A DNA stretch of 13,955 bases from an uncultured Clostridia bacterium (lineage in GTDB: Bacteria > Bacillota > Clostridia > Christensenellales > Aristaeellaceae). How positions within the stretch are numbered: the stretch's first letter is position 1; every line of letters begins with the position of its first letter. The notes under the pieces are model-generated. The model saw only the letters and a list, made by a program, of their open reading frames with translations, was not told the DNA's origin and searched no databases. Both the position numbers and the translations under genes were made by a program. Positions 6,172 through 13,921 of this stretch are shown piece by piece. Location of the stretch: contig CAKTXH010000064.1 of the NCBI GenBank assembly GCA_934630975.1, positions 1 to 13,955 of the forward strand, in the 5' to 3' direction.

Positions 6172-6366
6172 TCGTAGCCCCATCCCCCTGACGTGCCCCG
6201 CAGGGCAATAGTCAGGGACGTTTTCCCCGTTCCCGGGTGCAGGGTGTCCCTGCTCGTTTTAGTGGGGGTAATGGGGTTCCTAGGGGATTTAGGGGGAGAA
6301 ATCGAAATCTCCCCCTAATCCCCTAGGCCTGCGGAGCACGTCCCCGCATAGCCCGCAGGCTATGCA
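6172..6366 (-). repeat. Modular hairpin repeat, copy 3 (short form)
   Basis: It begins with the same flank (TTCGTAGCCCC) and has the CCCTGAC/GTCAGGG hairpin, the CAGGG-TGT-CCCTG hairpin and the terminal GCATAGCC-CGCA-GGCTATGC hairpin. It lacks the CTCCCCTT/AAGGGGAG and TGTCGC/GCGACA modules and the inserted block. The long arms therefore face each other directly: 6279-6299 pairs with 6308-6327 over 20 bp with one bulged T and an eight-base loop AATCGAAA. It lies upstream of the baseplate-like gene at 6119. The 6120-6451 gap has no credible ORF. Confidence 0.9.
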
Positions 6367-6451
6367 TGTAGGGGCGCGCAGGGCGCTGTCCTTTTTCTTC
6401 GAAAAACGCGCCCGTTTCACGAATGCGCGTCCGCCGTCTCCCCCGTCCTCC

Positions 6452-6535
6452 TTACCCCCGTCTCCTCGCCAACTCCGTCAGCACCGCCTTAATCTTCGTC
6501 TCCTCGCTCATTCTCTGCCATTTCGCGCTGTCCAT
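6452..6535 (-). CDS. Possible 27-aa small protein
   Basis: The short frame MDSAKWQRMSEETKIKA... ends LARRRG, is mostly helical and basic, and starts 17 bp after the preceding stop. AAGGAG lies about 13 bases upstream, which is longer than ideal. A nearer out-of-frame ATG at 6540 has ideal spacing but opens only ten codons. It may be a real small protein, a leftover C-terminal piece of a gene cut short by the adjacent repeat, or noise. Confidence 0.35.
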   Translation of the reverse strand: MDSAKWQRMSEETKIKAVLTELARRRG

Positions 6536-6552
6536 GTCATTGTTTTTTCTCC

Positions 6553-7428
6553 TTATCTGATCTTGCTTGTGTTGTCCGGGCTGTATCGCCCGTAAATCTG
6601 GCGCGTGTTCACCGTCGTCGTCGCCCCGGTCGTCGTTTTCTTCGCGCTCGAGCCGCCGCTGCCGCTCCCCGAGCTTCCCGAATGGCTCACCGTCGTCGTG
6701 CTGCTGTTCTCCTCCGTGCGCTGGCTGCCCGTCGTGTCGGTCGTCCCCGTCGTCTGCTGGCTGCCCGTCGTCTGCTGCCCCATCGCCGAGGAAATCGCCG
6801 TCAGGTAGTTGCTGTTCCATTCCTTGCGCTGGTTTTCTTTCAGCTCCTGCACCTTGCTGGCAAGCTGGCTGGCAAAGTCCGTCGTCAACCGCCCCTGCGT
6901 CTGGCTGTTCTGCTGCGCCGCCTGCGTGATCTGGTCTTGAATCTGCCCGCTCTGCCGCGCGTTCTCGTCCGTCAGCTCGCGTACCGCCTTCGCCAGCGCG
7001 TCGCCCTGATTGGCCAGCGTTTGCAGCGTGTAGCTGCTCCTGCCCATGCCGCGGCTGAGCGCCGCCGTTTCCACGTTCGCCGCGCTCTTGCGGTAAGCGC
7101 CGTTCTGCTCGTCGATGGAGCGCGTCAGGCTGCGCGCCAGATTCTCAATCTCCTGCTCCTTGGCGAGCTTCGTCGTTTCGTAGTTCTGCTGGCTCTCCTC
7201 CAGCGCCGCGTTGAGCTGTGGCCGCAGCAGGTTCTCCGCGAACTGCGTCAGCTCGTCGTCGGTCATATTGCCCATCAGCCCGCCGAGAATCTGATTCAGC
7301 AGCTCCCCGTCCAGCACGTTCTTCGTCGTGCTCTGGCTGTTGCTCGTGCTCTGGCTTGTGCTGTGCTCCTGACTGGTGCTGTTTGTCGTCGAGGAATTCC
7401 GCGTCTCCGTCGTCGTTTTTTTCGCCAT
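6553..7428 (-). CDS. Ser/Thr-rich coiled-coil phage structural protein (possible internal/pilot-type protein)
   Basis: The protein has 291 aa and three clear zones. Residues 2-36 are almost only Thr, Ser, Asn, Gln and Lys (STSQEHSTSQSTSNSQSTT). Residues 37-215 are strongly helical, with Gln/Glu/Ala heptads and conserved-looking turns (GGLMGNMTDDELTQF, YRKSAANVETAALSRGMGRSS). Residues 216-272 are again low-complexity Thr/Ser/Gly/Gln. Such bipolar, Gln- and Ser-rich helical proteins are common among injected or internal virion proteins, but no family motif is certain. It follows the 58-aa gene by only four bp; GGAAGGGAAG upstream serves as a loose ribosome-binding site. Function is inferred from position and composition. 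Confidence 0.8.
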   Translation of the reverse strand: MAKKTTTETRNSSTTNSTSQEHSTSQSTSNSQSTTKNVLDGELLNQILGGLMGNMTDDELTQFAENLLRPQLNAALEESQQNYETTKLAKEQEIENLARSLTRSIDEQNGAYRKSAANVETAALSRGMGRSSYTLQTLANQGDALAKAVRELTDENARQSGQIQDQITQAAQQNSQTQGRLTTDFASQLASKVQELKENQRKEWNSNYLTAISSAMGQQTTGSQQTTGTTDTTGSQRTEENSSTTTVSHSGSSGSGSGGSSAKKTTTGATTTVNTRQIYGRYSPDNTSKIR

Positions 7429-7432
7429 GTGC

Positions 7433-7609
7433 TCACTTCCCTTCCAGCGCGTCTAACCGCTTCTTGATCTTCTCAATCTCCGCATCCTTGAGCCTGTCCG
7501 CGTTCCAGCTCGCCGTACAGAAGTCGCGCAGAAACATCGCGATGCTCTTCACGTACCCGCTCAGCGTCCCGCCCGTCTCCTGCGGCACTCTCGGCTGTTT
7601 AAATGCCAT
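7433..7609 (-). CDS. Small 58-aa phage protein of unknown function
   Basis: The 58-aa product (MAFKQPRVPQETGGTLSGYV...) has an extended N-terminus, a central helix KSIAMFLRDFCTASW and a charged C-terminal helix ending KRLDALEGK that could form a coiled coil. AAGGAG sits six bases before the start and spans the stop of the GH2 gene, only two bp away, so the genes are translationally coupled. Position between a tail-spike-like gene and a structural gene suggests a connector, chaperone or decoration role. I do not recognise the family. Confidence 0.8.
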   Translation of the reverse strand: MAFKQPRVPQETGGTLSGYVKSIAMFLRDFCTASWNADRLKDAEIEKIKKRLDALEGK

Positions 7610-7611
7610 AT

Positions 7612-10600
7612 TTACTCCTTCGTCACGCTCACCTTTGCCCCGGTCATCCCTTCGCTCCACGCGCTCACAACCATTTCGCCCGCGTTCCCGTCCGGCCTGA
7701 CCACGCACAGGCACATGCCGTTAAACGCGCTTCTCGCGTTCCTGCGCATGTTCTCCACGCAGGCCGCGTTGCCGTTGTCCGTGCCCAGCACCGTACCACC
7801 GACGACGGAAAAGATCACGCGGTTGTCCGCCTTGGCGACCATTACGCCGTCCTTGTCGAGCACCCGGCAGCGGATGAACGCCAGTTCGCCCGCGCCAACA
7901 GATCCTTTTTCGGCGGTCAGCTCCAGCTTTGCAGGCGTTCCGTCGCTGCTCTTCACCGTGTCCGTCGCGGCCACATTTCCGCTTGCGTCGTAGCCCTTGG
8001 CCGTCAGCTCGCCTTTGGCGTAGGGCACGTCAAACGCATAACGGTACTGGAAATCGAGCTGGGATTTCGTCTTCGTCCCAAGGCTCACGCCATTTTGGAA
8101 CAGCTCCATCGTGTCGCAGTTGGTGTACAGGTACACCTTCACCGTTTCGCCTTCCGTCCAGCTGTCCCAGTCGCCCGGCATGATGTGAATCATCGGGCCG
8201 CTCGTCCAGCGGCTCTGGTACAGGTAGTAAACGTCCTTCGGGAAGCCCGCCAGATCGCAGATGCCGAAATAGCTGCTCTTCGCCGGGAACTTGTTGAACG
8301 GCGTGGGTTCTCCGATGTAGTCCCAGCCCGTCCACACGAACATCCCGCCGCTGTACGCATTGGTCATGTGCTTGTAGAGCGCCACGCCCGCATAATCTCC
8401 CCACGCAACCTTGTCGTCGTCAAAGCTCGAGCATTGCAGGCGGGTTTCGTCCCGCGCGTATTCGCCCCGGCTGGAAAGCGCGCTGGTCGTTTCGCTCCCG
8501 TAGGCCGGTTTGCCGAGTTCGTGCGGTGTGCGCATGACGTTTTTGTTGTAGTTCACGCCCACCACGTCCAGCAGCGGCATCACGCCCGCCGCGAATTTGT
8601 CCGTGTCCGGGTTGTTAATGCCCATCGTCACCGGGCGCGTTTCGTCGATGGCCTTCACCGCCGCGATCAGCCGCGTACAGATGTTCGCTGCTTCGTCCTG
8701 CGTGTAGCCCAGTTCACTGTTGCCTCCGGCGATCTCGTTGCCCAAACTCCACATGATCACCGCCGGGTTGTTGATGCTCCTGCGCACCGTCGTCTCGATG
8801 ACGGTTTCCGCATGGTCGTCGAAGAACCGCGCGAAGTCGTTGGTCTTCTTCGCCCTCGTCCAGCAGTCGAAAAACTCCTCCACGCACAAAATGCCCTTGT
8901 CCCGGCAAAGCTCGAGCATCATTTTGCTGCCCGGGTTGTGCGTCAGGCGGATGGCGTTCGCGCCCATCTGAAGCATGCGGTCAAGCTGGCGCTCCATCGC
9001 CGAGCGGTTCGCCTCCGCGCCGATGCATCCCAGATCGTGATGCAGGCATACGCCCTGAAGCTTGATGCGCCGCCCGTTGAGCCAGAAGCCCGTGTCCACT
9101 TCCCACTTCGCGTAGCGGTAACCAATCGGACAACTCGCGATGGCCGCGCCGTTCACCCGAATCACCGCCTCGTAGAGGTTCGGCGCGCCAATGTCCCAAA
9201 GCTTCGGCGCGCTGATGATCAGGCGCATTTCCATCTCGTTTTCGCCCGCCGAAACGGCTTCCGTGCTCGATACATACGTCAAATCCGAATCCGCGCCGCT
9301 TTTGCGCAGCGCGAAGACGACCTGACAGTTCTTCGTTTCGCCGAAATTGTGCAGCTTGAACGTGGCCTGCGTCGTCACGTCACCGCCCGCCTGCGTCTCA
9401 AGGTCAGGCGCGGTAATCACCAGCTCGCTCACCGCGAAGCCCTGCTTCTCCCGCGCTTCCAGCCAGACCGGGCGGTACAGGCCGCTGCCCGAGTACCAGC
9501 GGGAATTCGGCTGTCGGTTCGCAACGTCCACCCGCAGCGTGTTCACGCCGTCTGCCAGCTTGTCCGTCACGTCGAACTCGAACGGGTTGTAGCCGTTTTT
9601 GTTCTCGCCCAGCTTCTCGCCGTTGAGCGTCACCGCGCTCTCCATGTACGCGCCGTCAAAGCAGAGCATCGTCCGCTTGCTTTTCAGCTTGTCCGGCACA
9701 AGGAACGTGGTTTCGTATACGGCCTCGCCGCCGTCCAGATAGCCGCCCTCGTATTCGGCGGCGGACGCGCTGTCAAAGTCCTTTTCGATGCTCCAGTCGT
9801 GCGGCACGTTCACGATGCGCGCCGGGCTGCCGCCCTCCTTGAACCGCCAAACGGAAATCTGCCCGTCCTCCGCCACGTCGCAAAGCGCCGTTTCCGCCTC
9901 CTTGGTCACTGTCACGCTCGCGCCCTCCACGCCGTCCGCGCTGGCCGTCACCACAAGGTCGCCCGGCGTTCCGTCGTGCCTGCATACGCAAAGGCACTTC
10001 CCGGAAAACGCGCTTCTCACGTTCCCGCGCATGTTCTCCACGCAGGCGGCGTTGCCGTTGTCCGTGCCGAGCACCGTTCCGCCCTCGCAGGTGAACGTCA
10101 CCACCGTGTCCGCGTCCGGCACGAAAACCCCGTTTGCGTCCAGAATGTCGCAGGTGATGAAAACCAGATCGTCCGAATTGACGTTCACCGTCGGCTTGTA
10201 GCTCGAAAGACTCAGCTTCGCCGCAACGCCCGTGCTCGTTTTCACCTCGTCCGTCGCGACCAGCTCGCCCGCTTCGTTGTAGCCCTTGACCGTAATTGTC
10301 CCCGGATGGAACGGCGGCCACCACCGCAGCATGTACTTGTCGTTCATCGCGTCCTGCGTCTGCGCCGCGTCGAGCTTTCCGTTCACGTACAGCTCGACCT
10401 TGTAGCAGTTGGAATACACGCAGATCAGCGGCTTTGTGCCGTCCTCGAAGTCGTCCATGTTGCGCGGGAAGATGTGAACCATCGGTTTGGTCGTGAAGCG
10501 GCTCTGGTACATGTAGTAAATGTCCTTCGGGAAGCCCGCCAAGTCGCAAAGGCCGAAATAGCTGCTTTTCGTCGGGAACACGTTGAACGGCGTGGGTTCT

Positions 10601-12369
10601 CCGATGTAGTCCCAGCCCGTCCATACGCAAACGCCGCCGCTGTATGGGTTCTCAAGGTTTTTTCTCAAATCCGTTCCGGCATACCCGCCCCAGCTTGGCG
10701 TATCGTCGTCCAGGCTCGAGCATTGATAGTTGGTATTGTCGCGCGCGTAAACGCCCCGGCTCGATACGGCGGTCGATGTGCCGCTGCTGTATACCGGCTT
10801 GCCGATTTCGTGCGGATAGCTCAAGTCCTGATTGTTGTAGTTGATGCCCACCACGTCCATCAGCGCCATGCGCGCGCGTCCCTGATCGGTGTTCGGCTTG
10901 TTCTCGCCCATCGTCACCGGGCGCGTCGCGTCGCGCGCCTTCACCGCCGACACGATCTTCTGACCGAGCGCGACGACCGCCTCGATGCCGTAATCGTTGC
11001 CGTCGTTGCTGCCGCTGACCTCGGAAACCTCATCGCCAATGCTCCACATGATGATGGCCGGGTTGTTTCGGTGCTTCTTGACCACCGTATCAATGACGCT
11101 CTCGTATTCCGCCTCGAAGAAGCGCCCGAAGTCGTAGGGATGCTTCGGCTTGCTCCAACAATCGAAAAAGTCCTCGACCAGCATCACGCCCTTTTCGGTG
11201 CACAGCTCAAGGTATTCTTCGCTTGACGGGCAGTGGGCGATGCGCATCATGTTCACGCCCATCTGCACCATGCTGTCAATCTGCCGCTCCATTGCCGAGC
11301 GGTTGATCTCCGAGCCGATGCACCCCAAGTCCTGATGCATGTACACACCGTATAGCTTCTGATTTCTGCCGTTAATGTTAAAGCCGTTGTCCACGCTCCA
11401 CGTCGTCCAGCGATAGCCGAAGGTTTCACGCGGCGCAATGTAGCTTCCAAAGTCGCCCGACAGTTTGATTTCCAGCTCGTACAGGTTCGGTGCGCCCACG
11501 TCCCACAAATCCGGCGCGCTGACGGTCATGTCGGTTTCAAAGACCGTTTCACCCTCCGGCAGCGTGAGCGCCTGCGTCGCCGTCGCCACGCATGCCCCGC
11601 CTTTTTTGTAAATGGCCAGCTTTGCCTGCGCCGTGCAGGCTTCGCCCGTGTTGTGCACCGTGTACGCGATGTGCGTGGTCACGTCGCCCTCGTGCTGCTC
11701 CTCCAGCGAAGGGCTGGTGATGTATGGGTCGCTCACCCATTTCCCCGCGCCTTCTTTGACCAGCAGGTAAACCGGGCGGAAGATACCCGAGCCGGAATAC
11801 CATCTGCACCCCGGCTGACGGTTGCGCACGAATAGCGCCAGCGTGTTTTCGCCCTCGCGCAGCACCTCCGATACGTCCACCTCGAACGGCGCGAACCCGT
11901 AGTGGTGCTCGCCGACCTTCCGCCCGTTGAGATACACAACGCACTCCATGTACACCGCGCCGAAGCTTAAAACCGTCTGGTCGCTGAGCATCCCCTCCGT
12001 CGCGTTGATCCTGCACCTGTACCACGCGTCCCCGCCGTCAAGGAAACCGCCCTCGTAGGTCGAAGCGCTGTCCGCGTTGAAGTCAAGGTAGATGCTCCAA
12101 TCGTGCGGAATCGTCACACGCTCCCATCCGCTGTCGTCGAAGCCCTCCGCCGCTTCCGCCACGCTGGCGTAATTCATGTTCGCCGCCTGCGAAAGCAGCT
12201 TGAATTTCCACCCGTCCCACGGCGTTTGCGCGCCCGCGTAGGCGAAATCCTCCACCTCGTGTGCCGACCAGAGCAGGTTTCCGTCCAGCGCATACGCGCG
12301 CCTGACGGCCTGCCCGCTTAATGCAAACGCGCGCCGCAATTTCTCACCGTCTTTATCGTAAATGCCCAT
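7612..12369 (-). CDS. Giant tandem GH2 protein with phage-type N-terminal anchor
   Basis: This 1585-aa protein has an N-terminal tag (residues 4-35) of three roughly 11-residue repeats of the form D-x-x-G-x-x-x-x-x-A-Y/F, then two full GH2 units. Each unit shows a sugar-binding jelly roll (about 75-205; 836-970), an Ig-like domain (212-325; 978-1087), a TIM barrel (326-590; 1088-1352), a DUF4982-like domain (600-710; 1363-1473) and a GH2 C-terminal domain (717-822; 1479-1583). In unit 2, Asn1211-Glu1212 (WSLGNE) is the acid/base motif and Glu1293 (YGSETTS) the nucleophile. Unit 1 has Asp446-Glu447 and Gly530, so it is probably inactive. There is no signal peptide. GGAG lies four bases before the ATG and a perfect AGGAGG slightly farther. 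Likely a virion-borne beta-galactosidase-type glycosidase acting on surface or mucus glycans; substrate unknown. Confidence 0.93.
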   Translation of the reverse strand: MGIYDKDGEKLRRAFALSGQAVRRAYALDGNLLWSAHEVEDFAYAGAQTPWDGWKFKLLSQAANMNYASVAEAAEGFDDSGWERVTIPHDWSIYLDFNADSASTYEGGFLDGGDAWYRCRINATEGMLSDQTVLSFGAVYMECVVYLNGRKVGEHHYGFAPFEVDVSEVLREGENTLALFVRNRQPGCRWYSGSGIFRPVYLLVKEGAGKWVSDPYITSPSLEEQHEGDVTTHIAYTVHNTGEACTAQAKLAIYKKGGACVATATQALTLPEGETVFETDMTVSAPDLWDVGAPNLYELEIKLSGDFGSYIAPRETFGYRWTTWSVDNGFNINGRNQKLYGVYMHQDLGCIGSEINRSAMERQIDSMVQMGVNMMRIAHCPSSEEYLELCTEKGVMLVEDFFDCWSKPKHPYDFGRFFEAEYESVIDTVVKKHRNNPAIIMWSIGDEVSEVSGSNDGNDYGIEAVVALGQKIVSAVKARDATRPVTMGENKPNTDQGRARMALMDVVGINYNNQDLSYPHEIGKPVYSSGTSTAVSSRGVYARDNTNYQCSSLDDDTPSWGGYAGTDLRKNLENPYSGGVCVWTGWDYIGEPTPFNVFPTKSSYFGLCDLAGFPKDIYYMYQSRFTTKPMVHIFPRNMDDFEDGTKPLICVYSNCYKVELYVNGKLDAAQTQDAMNDKYMLRWWPPFHPGTITVKGYNEAGELVATDEVKTSTGVAAKLSLSSYKPTVNVNSDDLVFITCDILDANGVFVPDADTVVTFTCEGGTVLGTDNGNAACVENMRGNVRSAFSGKCLCVCRHDGTPGDLVVTASADGVEGASVTVTKEAETALCDVAEDGQISVWRFKEGGSPARIVNVPHDWSIEKDFDSASAAEYEGGYLDGGEAVYETTFLVPDKLKSKRTMLCFDGAYMESAVTLNGEKLGENKNGYNPFEFDVTDKLADGVNTLRVDVANRQPNSRWYSGSGLYRPVWLEAREKQGFAVSELVITAPDLETQAGGDVTTQATFKLHNFGETKNCQVVFALRKSGADSDLTYVSSTEAVSAGENEMEMRLIISAPKLWDIGAPNLYEAVIRVNGAAIASCPIGYRYAKWEVDTGFWLNGRRIKLQGVCLHHDLGCIGAEANRSAMERQLDRMLQMGANAIRLTHNPGSKMMLELCRDKGILCVEEFFDCWTRAKKTNDFARFFDDHAETVIETTVRRSINNPAVIMWSLGNEIAGGNSELGYTQDEAANICTRLIAAVKAIDETRPVTMGINNPDTDKFAAGVMPLLDVVGVNYNKNVMRTPHELGKPAYGSETTSALSSRGEYARDETRLQCSSFDDDKVAWGDYAGVALYKHMTNAYSGGMFVWTGWDYIGEPTPFNKFPAKSSYFGICDLAGFPKDVYYLYQSRWTSGPMIHIMPGDWDSWTEGETVKVYLYTNCDTMELFQNGVSLGTKTKSQLDFQYRYAFDVPYAKGELTAKGYDASGNVAATDTVKSSDGTPAKLELTAEKGSVGAGELAFIRCRVLDKDGVMVAKADNRVIFSVVGGTVLGTDNGNAACVENMRRNARSAFNGMCLCVVRPDGNAGEMVVSAWSEGMTGAKVSVTKE
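7615..12213 (-). repeat. In-frame duplication of a GH2 unit within one gene
   Basis: Unit 1 spans roughly 9898-12213 and unit 2 roughly 7615-9897. Around the active-site loops the offset is 2289 bp (763 codons). One block is identical over 42 of 42 bases (8293-8334 against 10582-10623, encoding the WTGWDYIGEPTPFN region). Another near-identical block encodes GGTVLGTDNGNAACVENMR (about 7731-7800 against 10020-10090). Elsewhere the units have diverged considerably in protein sequence. Patchy DNA identity in an old duplication suggests local gene conversion. Confidence 0.9.
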
Positions 12370-12390
12370 GTTGCTCCGTCATTCCTCCTT

Positions 12391-12404
12391 CCGCCCGCAG
12401 GCGG
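12391..12404 (-). promoter_or_regulatory. UNCG-capped intercistronic hairpin
   Basis: CCGCC (12391-12395) pairs with GGCGG (12400-12404). In the sense RNA the four-base loop is UGCG closed by C-G, an extra-stable UNCG tetraloop. It sits between the stop of the beta-propeller gene and the AGGAGG of the GH2 gene, and no U-run follows. It could protect a 3' end or adjust translation of the GH2 gene. It has the same cap as hairpins in the modular repeat. Confidence 0.65.
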
Positions 12405-12411
12405 CGAACCC

Positions 12412-13911
12412 TCAAACCTCATCCAAACTGTACTCCACCTGCACCCCGCCAAAAATCCGCCACCCGCTCGCCTTCGCGTAACTCCTGAGCCGCAGCTTCA
12501 TTCTCACGCCCGCAACCTGAATCTTCACCCGGTAGTCCCGCCTCTGCCTTTGCAGCAGCACCACCCGCGTTTTCTCCCGTCGCTCGGTGATGATCTCCAC
12601 CTCCAGCGGCACGTCGTCCTCGTCCGCGTCGGCGGTGAACCGCAGCACAAAGTCCCGCTTCATGTAGGCCTTGCCCAAGTCGAGCCACGGCGTTTCCCAA
12701 AGGCTTTCCATCGGCTCGCCCATGTAGCTCCCGCTCCCCGGATCGCCGTACCTGAGCACCTCAAACGGCTCGTCCGCCTGCGTGAAATACACCTGCCCGC
12801 CGACGGAAAAGAAGTCCTTGACCCGCATCCCCTTGCGGATCATGAACGTTCCGCGCTCCGTGTCGTATTCGATCACCGTGTTGTTTTCGCTGAGCACGTC
12901 GCCCGCGTTTTCCTTCACGCACAGCGCCAGATAGTAGGTGTGATTGCAGACGCACGACCGCGCCGCGCCGTCCATCCCGTCCATGCGCATGCGCATCGTC
13001 TCGTAGAGCGCGTCCCGGCTGAGCAGCCGCAGCGTGCTTCCGTCGTATAGGCCGATTCCGCTTTGGGAAAGGTACATCATGCTCGTCCTGTCCACGCAGA
13101 TACTCTTCTCCGCCACCGGGCCGTCCGTGCCGTAGGCCTCCGTAATCGTGAAGCTGCCCGGGTCTGTGCCGCGAATTTCGAAAATCGTCCGCTCCTTCAC
13201 CGCCAGCAGATACCCGCCGAACGGCTCCAGCGCGATGAACCTGTCGCCGTCCCATGTCGGCTGATTGATCATCCCGCCGCCGATCTCCGGCGTTTCCGCC
13301 ACGTCCGTCCAGTCGAACGGATCGTAAGGCCGCGAATAGAAGATGCTGTCCGGGTAGCCCTCCGCGCCCGTCCCCCAGATGCGCTCGGCGTGCCGCCCCA
13401 GCGTCGCAAATTTCACCTCGCCGTAGTCCTCGCCCAGCGTGAGCGTCTTCTTTTCCACCCGCAAATCGCTTCCGTATACGGCAATCATCCCGTCCTTTGC
13501 GTTGGAAAGAATCAGAATGTCCACTGTCTGCCCGTCCTCCGCCGCCTCGTAGGTCACGAACGACCATACGTCACTCTTGTAGCCCTCCGCGCGCTTCACC
13601 CAGCCCTCCGTGCCCATCGTGTAGGTGTAAATCGCGCCTCCGGCCGCCGCCACGTAAACGTCCGCGTCGTCCGGCCTCGTCCGGCGGTAAAACCGCGCCA
13701 GCGTCTCGATCTGTGCGCCCAGCGCCGGAAACGCCCGGCTCGTCCCGTAGCTTGAGGCCAGAAGCCCCCGCTCCGTGCGGATGTTCTGCGCCCGATACGC
13801 GTAGTCCGTGTTGATGTTCGTGTCGCCCGCGGCCTGATAGACCCCCTTCGGCGTGGGAATCGTGAACCGGCCTTGATAATCACTATCGGAAATTGCCATC
13901 CATCGCCACAT
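12412..13911 (-). CDS. Beta-propeller-like phage tail/neck structural protein
   Basis: The protein has 499 aa and is built of repeated beta-blade motifs. A characteristic stretch is RIWGTGAEGYPDSIFYSRP (178-195) followed by YDPFDWTD, then a glycine-rich turn, WDGDRFIALEPFGGYLLAVK and TIFEIRGTDPGSF. The segment MMYLSQSGIGLYDGSTLRLL is a further blade. This pattern recurs in phage tail-completion or neck-associated proteins that report on virion assembly. The C-terminus (about 405-499) is a beta-sandwich-like domain rich in basic residues. The start is uncertain: the ATG at 13911 follows the upstream stop by ten bp, and an in-frame ATG at 13899 (MAISDSDY) is equally possible. Neither has a good Shine-Dalgarno. 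It precedes the GH2 gene by 42 bp and probably docks it or its neighbours. Confidence 0.8.
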   Translation of the reverse strand: MWRWMAISDSDYQGRFTIPTPKGVYQAAGDTNINTDYAYRAQNIRTERGLLASSYGTSRAFPALGAQIETLARFYRRTRPDDADVYVAAAGGAIYTYTMGTEGWVKRAEGYKSDVWSFVTYEAAEDGQTVDILILSNAKDGMIAVYGSDLRVEKKTLTLGEDYGEVKFATLGRHAERIWGTGAEGYPDSIFYSRPYDPFDWTDVAETPEIGGGMINQPTWDGDRFIALEPFGGYLLAVKERTIFEIRGTDPGSFTITEAYGTDGPVAEKSICVDRTSMMYLSQSGIGLYDGSTLRLLSRDALYETMRMRMDGMDGAARSCVCNHTYYLALCVKENAGDVLSENNTVIEYDTERGTFMIRKGMRVKDFFSVGGQVYFTQADEPFEVLRYGDPGSGSYMGEPMESLWETPWLDLGKAYMKRDFVLRFTADADEDDVPLEVEIITERREKTRVVLLQRQRRDYRVKIQVAGVRMKLRLRSYAKASGWRIFGGVQVEYSLDEV

Positions 13912-13921
13912 GCGGGTGGGC

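Noticed and set aside
7603..11226. A 1207-aa open frame on the plus strand opposite the GH2 gene
   Set aside because: It is rich in Arg, His, Ala and Val with no domain. It mirrors the GC-rich GH2 coding strand and has no supporting context; a long antisense frame is expected from biased codon use here.
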